Source: Sphingobacteriia bacterium RIFOXYC2_FULL_35_18 (GTDB lineage: Bacteria; Bacteroidota; Bacteroidia; Chitinophagales; Chitinophagaceae). From it: 64,000 nucleotides of DNA. The stretch is taken from NCBI GenBank assembly GCA_001829005.1, contig MIAG01000001.1:62001-126000 (forward strand), given 5' to 3'. A model generated the notes under the pieces. That model searched no databases. It had not been told where the DNA came from and worked only from the letters and a program-made list of their open reading frames with translations. Of this stretch, positions 9,147 through 17,348 are shown in pieces. A program made the position numbers and the translations under genes. Every line of letters starts with the position of its first letter. The stretch's first letter is position 1.

Positions 9147-9733
9147 TTAGACATACCACCCCTAAAGTAGAAAAAGGTATCTGCTACGGACAGGCCGATT
9201 TAGATATTACCGAAACTTTTTTAGAAGAAGTAGAAGCCATTAAACCTCATTTGCCTTCTGATGAAATAAAAGTATATAGTAGTCCATTGCAACGTTGTAA
9301 AAAGCTGGCTGATGCTTTATTTGATGGATTAGCAATTGATGTTCATGATGATTTAATGGAGCTCAATTGTGGCCAATGGGAATTACTTCCTTGGAATGAT
9401 ATACCAAAAGAAGAGATACAACCTTGGATGGATGATTTTGTAAACGTAGCAGTTCCTAAAGGAGAGAGTTATGTAGACTTACACAATAGAGTAGTGAAGC
9501 GTTTTAATGAAATTGTTTCCAAACAAGAATCAGCAGTGATAGTGGCACATGGTGGTGTACTCAGAAGTATCCTGTCTCATATTACTTCCACCCCATTAAA
9601 AGAATCTTTTGACGCGTTTACTTTACACTATGGTTGTGTGGTAAAAATTCAAGTAACAGAAGATAGCATGACCCATGAATTGCTCTATAATTACTCTAGA
9701 CAAGGCAAAGAATGGCATAGACCCACTGTTTAG
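9131..9733 (+). CDS. cobC: Alpha-ribazole phosphatase (histidine phosphatase family)
   Basis: Removes the phosphate from alpha-ribazole 5'-phosphate or from cobalamin phosphate. It is a phosphoglycerate-mutase-like protein: MEIYLIRHTTP carries the phospho-accepting His (RHT), SSPLQRCKKLADAL the second Arg, and VAHGGVLRSIL the second catalytic His. The ORF track starts 12 nt earlier (MFTL-); I take the Met at 9131 because MEIYLIRHT is the normal N-terminus. That gives 200 aa. Position inside the riboswitch-led operon supports cobC over a generic phosphatase. Confidence 0.88.
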   Translation: MEIYLIRHTTPKVEKGICYGQADLDITETFLEEVEAIKPHLPSDEIKVYSSPLQRCKKLADALFDGLAIDVHDDLMELNCGQWELLPWNDIPKEEIQPWMDDFVNVAVPKGESYVDLHNRVVKRFNEIVSKQESAVIVAHGGVLRSILSHITSTPLKESFDAFTLHYGCVVKIQVTEDSMTHELLYNYSRQGKEWHRPTV

Positions 9734-9757
9734 TAAAATTGGTATCTTTAAAAAAAC

Positions 9758-10345
9758 ATGCGCATGGAATTTCAAGTAGATCAACTGCTGACAGTTACAT
9801 TTACCCTTTTTGCGGTAATTGATATTGTAGGGTCTATTCCCTTGCTTATTTCATTAAAAGAAAAAATGGGCGGAGGTATTCGTTCGCTTCAAGTGACATT
9901 GATTTCTGGCGCCTTAATGATTTTGTTTTTATTTGCTGGCAAACCTTTTCTAAAAATTCTTGGATTAGATATTCGGTCTTTCGCCGTTGGAGGTTCAATT
10001 GTCATTTTTTTACTAGGTCTTGAAATGGTTTTAGGACATGAAATTTTTAAAGGCGACAACAATGCAAAAAGTGGAAGTGTAGTACCCATTGCATTTCCTA
10101 TTATTGCTGGTTCAGGTACCCTTACCACCATCATGTCATTAAAAGCCAACTTCGATGAAATGTATATCTTGTTTGGAATACTGATTAATCTGGTGGTTGT
10201 TTACATTACTTTAAGATTGCTCAAAGTGATTGAACGTGCACTAGGCGAATCAGGATTACTAGCCGTAAGAAAATTCTTTGGCGTAATCCTGATTGCTATT
10301 GCTGTTAAAATATTCAGTACGAATATTGCAGCATTTGGTAAGTAA
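9758..10345 (+). CDS. MarC family membrane protein (UPF0056)
   Basis: Polytopic inner-membrane protein of unknown biochemical function; the name MarC comes from proximity to mar in E. coli, and a role in drug resistance is not established. About six hydrophobic segments are visible, with family signatures FAVIDIVGSIPLLISL near the start, GGSIVIFLLGLEMVLG in the middle, and IAFPIIAGSGTLTTIMSL. It has 195 aa, the usual size. It begins 24 nt after cobC, so it may be transcribed with the cobalamin operon, although nothing links it to B12. Its stop lies 6 nt from the convergent symporter gene. Confidence 0.86.
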   Translation: MRMEFQVDQLLTVTFTLFAVIDIVGSIPLLISLKEKMGGGIRSLQVTLISGALMILFLFAGKPFLKILGLDIRSFAVGGSIVIFLLGLEMVLGHEIFKGDNNAKSGSVVPIAFPIIAGSGTLTTIMSLKANFDEMYILFGILINLVVVYITLRLLKVIERALGESGLLAVRKFFGVILIAIAVKIFSTNIAAFGK

Positions 10346-10351
10346 TGCTAT

Positions 10352-12022
10352 TTACCAAAGTATGGTATACAATGCGGCAATAATTCCAAATAATATTAAA
10401 ACGCCTACCACAAATGCTGGATGCAATTTGAACATGCTTCTGTCTACTTCTAATCCATTGGTTTGAACACCTTTTCTAATATCGTTCATGCTAATAAAAT
10501 ACATTCCCACCAAACAAATCAAGAATACAATTCCCATTCTATCTAAGAATGGAATTTCAAATACACCTTCCCCATTCGCTACCGCATATCCAGAAGTGGC
10601 CAACCAAGAAAGGTCTACATAATTGGGCATGAATTTAAAAATGATGGATAGTACAAATCCACCAATAGTTGCAAACAATGCAGCATTAGAACTGGTTTTC
10701 TTCCAGAAGAATCCTAAGAAGAACATCGCAAATACTCCCGGTGATACAAAGCCTGTATACTCTTGAATATATTGGAATCCTCCTTTTTTATCTATGCCCA
10801 TAAATGGTGCTACTATCATTGCTAATATCATTGCAGCAACAATAGAAATTCTTCCAATATTCACCATCTTTTGCTCTCCTGCTGCTGTGTTGATTTTCTT
10901 TTTGTAAATATCTAAAGTGAATATAGTTGCAATGCTATTGGCTTTTCCTGCTAATGAAGCAACCACTGCTGCGGTAAGTGCTGCGAATGACAGCCCCTTT
11001 AATCCCACCGGTAATAAATTTAATAATACTGGATATGCGCGGTCGGGGTTTACTTCTCCATCTTGCAATAACTCTGTTTGAAAATAGCCTTGTTGATGCA
11101 TCACATAAGCTGCAATACCCGGTAACACTACAATTACAGGCATAATCAATTTCAAGAACCCCGCAAATAACAAACCATTGCGGGCTGTTTTTAAATCGGC
11201 TCCTAATGCACGCTGTGTGATGTATTGATTACATCCCCAATAATTTAAATTGGCAATCCACAATCCTCCAATCAAAACAGTAAGACCTGGCAAGTCGGTA
11301 AAGCTTGGATTATCTGGCTTCAAAATCATATGAAAATGGTCGTCTGCTTTTTCTCTTAATACTGCTAGGCCATTGAGTATTCCACTTGTTCCGTTTTGCT
11401 CTGCTACCAAGTTCAATGCAATATAAGTAGCTGCCAATCCTCCTAAGATTAAAAAGAATACTTGTATTACATCGGTGTATCCAATTACTTTCATTCCCCC
11501 CAATGTAATGAGTACTGCAAAAAATCCGAGTGCCAACATACATACCGTGAAAGAGATTCCGGAAATACTACTAATGGCCAATGCGCCTAAGAATAAAATA
11601 GAAGTAAGGTTTACAAATACATATAATAGCAACCAGAATACGGCCATAATCATTGCTACGGTATCGTTGTAACGTACCTGCAAAAACTGCGGCATCGTGA
11701 ATATTTTGTTTTTCAAATAAACAGGCATAAAGAAAATGGCCACTACTATTAATGTTACCGATGCCATCCACTCATAACTAGCAATAGCTAAACCCATTTT
11801 AAATCCACTTCCACTCATTCCAATGAATTGCTCCGTTGAAATATTAGAAGCAATTAACGATGCGCCAATGGCCCACCAGGTTAAAGATCCTTCTGCTAAA
11901 AAATAGTCTTTAGAACTGGCTTCCTTTGCTTTCTTTCTTCGGTATACCCAAATACCATATCCAGCAACAAGAATAAAATAGAATAGAAATACCAAGTAAT
12001 CGGTTTGGTGCAATGCATTCAT
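10352..12022 (-). CDS. Sodium/solute symporter (SSS family, SGLT-like)
   Basis: Sodium-coupled uptake of a sugar or related solute across the inner membrane. Around 14 hydrophobic helices are visible. Signatures include YFLAEGSLTWWAIGASLIASNISTEQFIGMSGSGFKMGLA (TM1-TM2 region, with the SNIS motif that contributes to sodium binding), the NYWGCNQYITQRALGA segment, and SFAALTAAVVASLAGKANSIATIFTLDIY in the sodium/core-helix region. These resemble the Vibrio vSGLT branch more than proline or pantothenate carriers. It has 556 aa. It stands alone, convergent with marC; the start Met (MNALHQTDYLVFLFYF) is followed directly by the first helix. The actual substrate cannot be decided. Confidence 0.88.
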   Translation of the reverse strand: MNALHQTDYLVFLFYFILVAGYGIWVYRRKKAKEASSKDYFLAEGSLTWWAIGASLIASNISTEQFIGMSGSGFKMGLAIASYEWMASVTLIVVAIFFMPVYLKNKIFTMPQFLQVRYNDTVAMIMAVFWLLLYVFVNLTSILFLGALAISSISGISFTVCMLALGFFAVLITLGGMKVIGYTDVIQVFFLILGGLAATYIALNLVAEQNGTSGILNGLAVLREKADDHFHMILKPDNPSFTDLPGLTVLIGGLWIANLNYWGCNQYITQRALGADLKTARNGLLFAGFLKLIMPVIVVLPGIAAYVMHQQGYFQTELLQDGEVNPDRAYPVLLNLLPVGLKGLSFAALTAAVVASLAGKANSIATIFTLDIYKKKINTAAGEQKMVNIGRISIVAAMILAMIVAPFMGIDKKGGFQYIQEYTGFVSPGVFAMFFLGFFWKKTSSNAALFATIGGFVLSIIFKFMPNYVDLSWLATSGYAVANGEGVFEIPFLDRMGIVFLICLVGMYFISMNDIRKGVQTNGLEVDRSMFKLHPAFVVGVLILFGIIAALYTILW

Positions 12023-12149
12023 ACAGCTTATTTATAATCGTTAAACTGTCGTAAGCTATACAATTATCAAATGCGGTAGAATTTATTGAGAGAGAATATT
12101 TTATCAAATATGGGGTGCATATGTATCGGGGGTTGCCAGGACATCTTCC

Positions 12150-12400
12150 TGTCTTTGCCAAGATTGTCAGCCTGCGGCTGACTTCCTTATTCGCCAAGAT
12201 TGTCAGCTTCACTTCGTTCAGCTGACTTCCTCCCGTATTGAACTTACTCAAAGCCTTTACGGCAACCTTCGGTTGCCTAGTCTGTTCCATTTTTGTCTTC
12301 GCCAAGATTGTCGGTCGAAGACCGCCTTCCTCCCGTATTGAACTTACTCAAACCCTTCGCACGTCAACCTTCGGTTGCCCTGCGGGTTTTTAGTCTGCTC
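12150..12400. repeat. Cluster of modular palindromic repeats
   Basis: This otherwise gene-free stretch holds repeated modules. Module A (gccaagattgtc) occurs at 12157, 12193 and 12301. After each comes a different palindrome: GTCAGC-CTGCG-GCTGAC, GTCAGCT-11 nt-AGCTGAC, CGGTC-GAA-GACCG. Module B (27 nt, cttcctcccgtattg...) is identical at 12226-12252 and 12326-12352. Module C, the palindromic GGCAACC-TTC-GGTTGCC (or GTCAACC-), occurs at 12261 and 12363. Module D (tagtctg) occurs at 12278 and 12391. Copy 1 is truncated. No coding sequence is supported here. Confidence 0.8.
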
Positions 12401-12405
12401 ACTTA

Positions 12406-12421
12406 TACGAGTAAACTCGTA
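12406..12421. repeat. Perfect palindrome next to the tRNA terminator
   Basis: TACGAGT-AA-ACTCGTA forms a perfect 7-bp stem with a 2-nt centre. It lies between the repeat cluster and the tRNA terminator. It could be a further member of the palindrome set or a protein-binding site. Confidence 0.5.
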
Positions 12422-12431
12422 ACGTTCGCAA

Positions 12432-12467
12432 TCTAAAAACCCCCGCAGCTTTCGCTGCGAGGGTTTG
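12432..12467 (-). terminator. Terminator downstream of tRNA-Arg
   Basis: On the minus strand CCCTCGCAGC-GAAA-GCTGCGGGGG is followed by TTTTT, a strong GNRA-looped intrinsic terminator directly after the tRNA 3' end. Confidence 0.88.
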
Positions 12468-12539
12468 TGGTCTCGCCAGGAATCGAACCTGGATCTGGAG
12501 CTTCGGAAACTCTTATACTATCCATTGTACTACGAGACC
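12468..12539 (-). tRNA. tRNA-Arg (anticodon CCG)
   Basis: The minus strand folds into a cloverleaf. The acceptor GGTCTCG pairs with CGAGACC with discriminator A. The D-arm stem is GTAC/GTAT, the anticodon loop TTCCGAA gives anticodon CCG (reads CGG, Arg), and the T-arm is CCAGG-TTCGATT-CCTGG. The first base pair of the anticodon stem (A27-C43) looks mismatched. CCA is not encoded. The gene lies 30 nt after pfkB on the same strand. Confidence 0.93.
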
Positions 12540-12550
12540 AATAATTGTTG

Positions 12551-12558
12551 CAAATGTA
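12551..12558 (-). promoter_or_regulatory. Candidate -7 promoter element for tRNA-Arg
   Basis: On the minus strand TACATTTG matches the Bacteroidota -7 consensus TAnnTTTG exactly and would start transcription a few bases before the tRNA 5' end. No convincing -33 TTG lies at the right distance, so cotranscription with pfkB remains possible. Confidence 0.4.
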
Positions 12559-12569
12559 ATTGAAGCAAA

Positions 12570-13499
12570 TTAATTCTTCTTGATCTCTGCAAAAATGCGA
12601 TCGGTATCTGATAATGAGCAAAGCTCTGTTCCTTTATGTAAAGTAGCTGCAGAACCTGCGGCTACACCGTATTGTAGAACCTGCTCCCATCCCCATCCTT
12701 TAGTTAAAGCTGCCAACATGCCTGCCACCATGCTATCCCCTGCCCCTACTGTACTCAATACAGGCGCTTGAGGTGCAGCCGCTTTATAATGTTCTGTGGC
12801 TGTAATTAACATAGCGCCATCTGCTCCCATTGAAACTGCCATGGCTTTACAAGCACCTGCTACAATTACTTGACGGGCTGTTACAATAACATCAGCCATA
12901 TCAATCCATTCTTTACCTACTAAAGATGCTAATTCGCGCAAGTTGGGTTTGATTAAATACAAGCCTTCTTTAACTGCGGCTTTTAATCCATCACCTGATG
13001 TGTCTACAATTAATTTTGCATTTAACTGTTGCGCAATAATGGCTATTTCGTGAAATACTGTAGTTGATGTTCCGGGAGGTAAACTTCCACTCAATACAAC
13101 ATAATCAACATGTGCGCAATTTCCTATGGCTTGCATTAACAATCCTAACTCCTGATCAGAAACACGCTCCCCTGGCATTCCAAATCGATATTGCAATTTT
13201 TTATCTTCATCAAACACCACAAAATTCTCACGAGTGTCCCCTTCGGTTTCTATAGCAGTAAAAGCAACTTGTTCCTTAGACAATAAAGCTTCTAATGTTT
13301 TTCCTGTGTATCCACCAGATAAAATAATTGCTTCGGAAGCCACTCCTAATTTTTTCAAAGCTCTTGAAATATTGATACCGCCACCGCCCGGCTCTACTTT
13401 TGCAGATAGTGCACGTAACTTTTTTTCTGGAACCAGTTCGGGTACTGAAATACTTTTATCTAGTGCTGGATTCAATGTAATGGTTACAATATTTGCCAT
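12570..13499 (-). CDS. pfkB: PfkB-family sugar-phosphate kinase (6-phosphofructokinase II / 1-phosphofructokinase type)
   Basis: Cytoplasmic ATP-dependent kinase of the ribokinase superfamily. MANIVTITLNPALDKSISVPELVPEKKLR is the start typical of the PfkB/FruK/tagatose-6-phosphate kinase group. PGGGGINISRALKKLG binds sugar phosphate, and the C-terminal STVGAGDSMVAGMLAAL contains the catalytic Asp and anion hole (GAGD). The length of 309 aa is normal. E. coli Pfk-2 is the closest remembered relative, but FruK-like activity cannot be excluded. Its start lies 9 nt after the crtY stop on the same strand, so it seems to ride at the end of the carotenoid operon; it might supply glycolytic precursors, but this may be chance. 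Confidence 0.85.
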   Translation of the reverse strand: MANIVTITLNPALDKSISVPELVPEKKLRALSAKVEPGGGGINISRALKKLGVASEAIILSGGYTGKTLEALLSKEQVAFTAIETEGDTRENFVVFDEDKKLQYRFGMPGERVSDQELGLLMQAIGNCAHVDYVVLSGSLPPGTSTTVFHEIAIIAQQLNAKLIVDTSGDGLKAAVKEGLYLIKPNLRELASLVGKEWIDMADVIVTARQVIVAGACKAMAVSMGADGAMLITATEHYKAAAPQAPVLSTVGAGDSMVAGMLAALTKGWGWEQVLQYGVAAGSAATLHKGTELCSLSDTDRIFAEIKKN

Positions 13500-13508
13500 T
13501 GCATGAAA

Positions 13509-14687
13509 TTACATCAATTGCTTCATCTCATGAAAAGCAGCAGGTAAGAATATACCTGTTGGAACACTGCTCATTATTTTCAAATCGGTCATTAAACTAC
13601 TTTCATTATCTAAAAAAGCCAATACATTACTTGCTTTATTCTTTTTGAAAATAGATGCGAAAATTTCATCTCCTGGCATTTTACGATTGTGTAACACATT
13701 CAATAAAACAGCATCGTACAAATGTCCTTTTGAATCTTTCAACGATTTCCCAAAAGAAAGATCTTTACCTTTTTTGATGGCATCAATCAAAGCAGCTGTT
13801 CTTTTTTGAATAAACTTAAATGCATACCCACTGCTTGCTTTGGCTTGTCCGCCTGCAATTCCAATGTATATATTTCCACCTTTGTAATAAGGAAATTTTT
13901 TGGTGGTCATAGGAATCACGCCTTTTTCTTCGTGCAATATTTGGTAGTCGTTTATTTGCAATTTTTCACCAATGTATTTTTTAAGCGCCATATCATAGGC
14001 TGCATCTTCTATGAGCTGTTCGGTAAATAAAGTGTATTCTACTAATGCTGTATTTGGAGAAGTGGGCAACACGTACATAAAAGTGGTTCCATGTTCTTGC
14101 GATACCCTAAAATCCATGAATACGGCTTTACTTGAATCAAAACAATCTGTTGCTGTTTTAATTTCCCATCCTTTAAAATGCTGTAAAAAATGGTATTCTG
14201 TAGCAGCTGCTTTGATGGGTTCAAATAAAATGCTGCTGAATACATAATCCGCATAAATGATTTCACCATCTACCAATTCAATACCCGCTATTTCGTTTGA
14301 GCCTACAAATTCAAAAGTGGTATTTACTAATTTGTTAACTGTGGCATTTCGCCATTCAATATTGGGTGATTTAGAGACACTGGCTTTTACATAGTTGTAA
14401 AAATCAATCCCCCTTATCATTTTATAAGTATACGGTTCAATGGATAATTCAGAAGAAAAATGATTGGAATAAAAATCAAGTTTTTTCCATTGATGATGTA
14501 CTATCGGCTCAAAAAGATCAGGTGCTGTTTCCCAGAAACACCAGGTACGATCGTTTTGTTGCTTAGCATCTGCATCAACTACTAATATTTTTTTTGAAGC
14601 AAAAAATGGGTCAACTACCATTCGCATCAATAAACTCATGCCCGCACAACCTGCTCCAGCTATAATATAGTCGTATTGTTTTTGCAA
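13509..14687 (-). CDS. crtY: Lycopene beta-cyclase (FAD-dependent, CrtY type)
   Basis: Cyclises psi-ends of lycopene or a related carotene into beta-ionone rings. The N-terminal dinucleotide motif is YDYIIAGAGCAGMSLLMRM, followed at ~45-55 by NDRTWCFWE, a hallmark of CrtY cyclases. FPYYKGGNIYIGIAGGQAKASSGYAFKFIQKRT in the C-terminal half matches the family's conserved GxxGG..KPSTGYAF region (here GGQAKASSGYAF). It has 392 aa, as expected. It begins 3 nt after crtZ and is followed 9 nt later by pfkB. With CruF- and CrtD-like enzymes in the same operon it probably acts on only one end of the molecule. Confidence 0.92.
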   Translation of the reverse strand: MQKQYDYIIAGAGCAGMSLLMRMVVDPFFASKKILVVDADAKQQNDRTWCFWETAPDLFEPIVHHQWKKLDFYSNHFSSELSIEPYTYKMIRGIDFYNYVKASVSKSPNIEWRNATVNKLVNTTFEFVGSNEIAGIELVDGEIIYADYVFSSILFEPIKAAATEYHFLQHFKGWEIKTATDCFDSSKAVFMDFRVSQEHGTTFMYVLPTSPNTALVEYTLFTEQLIEDAAYDMALKKYIGEKLQINDYQILHEEKGVIPMTTKKFPYYKGGNIYIGIAGGQAKASSGYAFKFIQKRTAALIDAIKKGKDLSFGKSLKDSKGHLYDAVLLNVLHNRKMPGDEIFASIFKKNKASNVLAFLDNESSLMTDLKIMSSVPTGIFLPAAFHEMKQLM

Positions 14688-14690
14688 AGA

Positions 14691-15158
14691 CTATACTGCT
14701 TTTAACTTTTCGTCTCTCCTGATTTTATCCCAATATTTTTTAGCAACGATTAACATCCCAAAACTCTCACCTTCTTCTTTGTGCAAATGTTTGTGGTGCA
14801 TTTTGTGCGCCCACCTAATAGCCCTAATGTATCGGTTATTACTGCGGGTAAATAATTTAATGCGCTGGTGTATAATGATTTCATGTACTAAAAAATAAGC
14901 GAAGCCATATAGAGCAATTCCTGCTCCAATGCTAACAGCCCAATAATTTTGATTCATGCTCCCCAACATAATACATAACCAGCTGGGTATGGCAAAAATT
15001 ACAAAAAAAGCATCGTTCTTTTCCCAAAATCCCGGACCTTTTTGGTGATGGTCTTCATGCAAATACCACAAAAATCCATGCATTACATATCGATGGGTTA
15101 GCCAGGTAATCCCCTCCATTACAACAAATACCAATAAGGTCACTAATACATAAATCAT
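14691..15158 (-). CDS. crtZ: Beta-carotene 3-hydroxylase (CrtZ, fatty-acid-hydroxylase fold)
   Basis: Di-iron membrane hydroxylase adding the 3-OH to a beta-ionone ring. All histidine boxes are visible in order: HRYVMH, HEDHH, HEIIIH and HKMHHKHLH. These sit between four hydrophobic helices in 155 aa, the standard CrtZ size. It lies 1 nt after the CruF-like gene and 3 nt before crtY, a tightly packed operon position. No ketolase (crtW) is adjacent, so the predicted ring end is 3-hydroxy-beta rather than 4-keto. Confidence 0.92.
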   Translation of the reverse strand: MIYVLVTLLVFVVMEGITWLTHRYVMHGFLWYLHEDHHQKGPGFWEKNDAFFVIFAIPSWLCIMLGSMNQNYWAVSIGAGIALYGFAYFLVHEIIIHQRIKLFTRSNNRYIRAIRWAHKMHHKHLHKEEGESFGMLIVAKKYWDKIRRDEKLKAV

Positions 15159-15159
15159 C

Positions 15160-15834
15160 TTATAAGAAAATTCTAAGTGATAGAAAAAATAAAGCCTGTA
15201 TGATCAACAAATGTATGGCAAAATGGTTTTGTGCTTTTATTTTCAGCTGTTGTTGAATAGCCAATAAAATAGCACTTATTACAAACCAACATGCATAATT
15301 TAACATAGGAATGGCACCTCCCTCCCATGTCCAGAACCCTAATTGAATAGCAACTGGCTCCATTAACCAATCAAAAAAAGTAGCCATCACTGCACCGTCA
15401 ATTACAACCGACCATTTGATAATTGACCTTGGAATGGGTGCTTCATATTTTGCCAACATTACTTTATTCAATTGTTGCATTAAAGACCCACAACAAAAAA
15501 CAATCACAAACCAATTCATTCCTATCAAAAATGGCACGCCCATTAGCTTTGGCCCCATAACCCTTCCATAAGTATAGTTTCCAAATAATATTCCTGTATT
15601 TACCCCAATCATTTCAGTAACCATTCCTGTTGCAAAAGCTAATAAAAAAAATCCTACAAATCCTTTTTCTAGCCGCTCTTGACTTGCTGCAAGCAATACA
15701 CCCATTAACAACAAAGTGAAAGGTGTATTATTAATGAACCAATCTTTATATGGGGTAAACAGAATCCCTATCACACCAGTAATATGAAATAATATTGCTA
15801 AAAACAGTGGTATTCTTGGCTTTGCGTATAACAT
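15160..15834 (-). CDS. Carotenoid 1,2-hydratase, CruF-like (DUF422) membrane protein
   Basis: Predicted to add water across the terminal double bond of the acyclic psi-end, producing the 1'-hydroxy group. About seven hydrophobic helices are present. Features shared with the CruF / bisanhydrobacterioruberin hydratase group are GMVTEMIGVNTGILFGNYTYG (about residues 65-90), IGMNWFVIVF and VIDGAVMATFFDWLMEPVAIQLGFWTWEGGAIPMLNYACWF (about 150-190). The length is 224 aa; cyanobacterial and haloarchaeal relatives are somewhat longer. It sits between crtZ and the CrtD-like desaturase, with 1 and 6 nt spacing. Assignment to CruF rather than a lycopene-cyclase relative rests on the acidic/aromatic motif set and the crtD neighbour. 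Confidence 0.82.
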   Translation of the reverse strand: MLYAKPRIPLFLAILFHITGVIGILFTPYKDWFINNTPFTLLLMGVLLAASQERLEKGFVGFFLLAFATGMVTEMIGVNTGILFGNYTYGRVMGPKLMGVPFLIGMNWFVIVFCCGSLMQQLNKVMLAKYEAPIPRSIIKWSVVIDGAVMATFFDWLMEPVAIQLGFWTWEGGAIPMLNYACWFVISAILLAIQQQLKIKAQNHFAIHLLIIQALFFLSLRIFL

Positions 15835-15840
15835 GTTCGC

Positions 15841-17343
15841 TTAATGCTTTAATTTTTGCTGTTGGTCTACCAGATTGGCCATTATGGCTGCACTTGACAA
15901 ACAGAGTGGGATTCCTCCTCCTGGATGAACGCTCCCACCTACAAAATACAACCCTTTTGTGGTATTGCTAAAATTAGGGTGTCGCATAAATGCCGCAGTT
16001 TTGCTATTAGAGCTGGTTCCATATAAAGAACCCATATAAGAAGCTGTTTTAGATTCTATGCTTACTGGAGATAATACTTCTTCGACTTCTATAAGTGGTT
16101 CAATATCTTCTCCTAATAAGTTACTCAATTTTTTGAGTACTGCGCTCTTATAGAAGTCTTTAATAGACTCCCAATCTTGCCCTTTATTAGCAGGTGCATT
16201 CACCATTACAAACCAATTCTCCTTACCTATTGGGGCTTGAATAGATGGTTCTCTTTTACTGGTTATATTGATGTAAACTGTTGGATCCTCAAATGGTTTT
16301 TTTGTTTTAAACAACGATTCAAATTCCTTCTCGTAGTCATTGCTAAAAAATATATTATGCAAATCTAATTGCGAGAAATTTTTATTAATGCCCCAATAAA
16401 ATATAAAAGCGCTACTGCTTCTTTCTTGTCGTAAAACTTTAGCTGCTTTAATCTGATCACCTAATAATTGCTGGTACGTGAAATATACATCCATATTACT
16501 TACCACTATATCAGCAAAATGATTTTCATTATTGACTACCACTCCTTTTACTACTCCTTGTGTACGAATAATTCTTTCAACCCCATTTCCAAAATGAAAT
16601 TCTACCCCCTTCTTTAAAGCTAATTGATACAATGCATTGGTAATACTGATCATTCCCCCTTTAGGATAAAAAGTTCCTTCATTGTGTTCCAAATGTGGAA
16701 TCAAAGAGAGCATAGCTGGCGCTTTATAAGGGTTGCTTCCATTATATGTTGCATACCGATTAAATAGTTGAACCAACTTGGGCGATTTAAATGATCGTTG
16801 GTTATAACTGTTTAACGAATTAAACAGATAAGGCCATTTTACCGTTTGAATGGCTTTAAAAATGGGTGCTTTAAAAAGTGTTTGTAATTTATGTAGTGAA
16901 TACTGTAAGAATATTCCGGCAATATGGTTGTATGCGTCAGCAGACTTATTCAAATACCTGTGCAAATTTTCTGCGGGCTCATTGGTTTTGGCCTGTAATT
17001 CAGCTGCAAATTTTTCATGATCTGCAAAAGCGCTAATGATTGTTCCGTCTTCGTAAAAATAATTACAAGCTATAGGCACCCTTTCATAACTAAAATAGTC
17101 TTCAATAGGCTCGCCTGCAAATTCAAATAACTCTTCTATTAATTGAGGACGTGTAAACAAACTAGGACCAGCATCAAATTGATATCCACCTAATTCAAAA
17201 TGGCTCAACTTGCCTCCAGGATAATCATTCTTTTCAAAAACGCTAACCCCGTATCCCATCACTTGCAAACGAATAGCTGCTGCTAAACCAGCAACACCTG
17301 CTCCAATTACGATTGCTTTTTTAGTTGGGATGGTATTACTCAT
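15841..17343 (-). CDS. crtD: Phytoene-desaturase family oxidoreductase, probable 1-hydroxycarotenoid 3,4-desaturase
   Basis: FAD-dependent carotenoid desaturase. KKAIVIGAGVAGLAAAIRLQVMGYGVSVFEKNDYPGGKLSHFELGGYQFDAGPSLF is the complete FAD-binding start of the CrtI superfamily, and the C-terminal GLYFVGGSVHPGGGIPLCLSSAAIMA is the matching family end. It is the second CrtI-like gene of the operon. It differs clearly from the crtI at 18707 and lies next to the CruF-like hydratase, which together argue for CrtD, forming the 3',4' double bond beside the 1'-hydroxyl. Reassignment to another CrtI-type step is possible without assays. Length 500 aa. Confidence 0.8.
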   Translation of the reverse strand: MSNTIPTKKAIVIGAGVAGLAAAIRLQVMGYGVSVFEKNDYPGGKLSHFELGGYQFDAGPSLFTRPQLIEELFEFAGEPIEDYFSYERVPIACNYFYEDGTIISAFADHEKFAAELQAKTNEPAENLHRYLNKSADAYNHIAGIFLQYSLHKLQTLFKAPIFKAIQTVKWPYLFNSLNSYNQRSFKSPKLVQLFNRYATYNGSNPYKAPAMLSLIPHLEHNEGTFYPKGGMISITNALYQLALKKGVEFHFGNGVERIIRTQGVVKGVVVNNENHFADIVVSNMDVYFTYQQLLGDQIKAAKVLRQERSSSAFIFYWGINKNFSQLDLHNIFFSNDYEKEFESLFKTKKPFEDPTVYINITSKREPSIQAPIGKENWFVMVNAPANKGQDWESIKDFYKSAVLKKLSNLLGEDIEPLIEVEEVLSPVSIESKTASYMGSLYGTSSNSKTAAFMRHPNFSNTTKGLYFVGGSVHPGGGIPLCLSSAAIMANLVDQQQKLKH

Positions 17344-17348
17344 ATCCT

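Noticed and set aside
11910-12305. 131-aa minus-strand ORF across the symporter start and the repeat cluster
   Set aside because: It runs through palindromic repeats and overlaps the symporter gene in another frame; the product has no recognisable features.
12150-12421. Possible CRISPR array or integron attC cluster
   Set aside because: Repeat units are unequal (36 and 108 nt apart), few and internally palindromic with no regular spacers; no cas or integrase genes are present.
12433-12621. 62-aa minus-strand ORF over the tRNA region
   Set aside because: It reads through the tRNA-Arg gene and its terminator, so it is a shadow.
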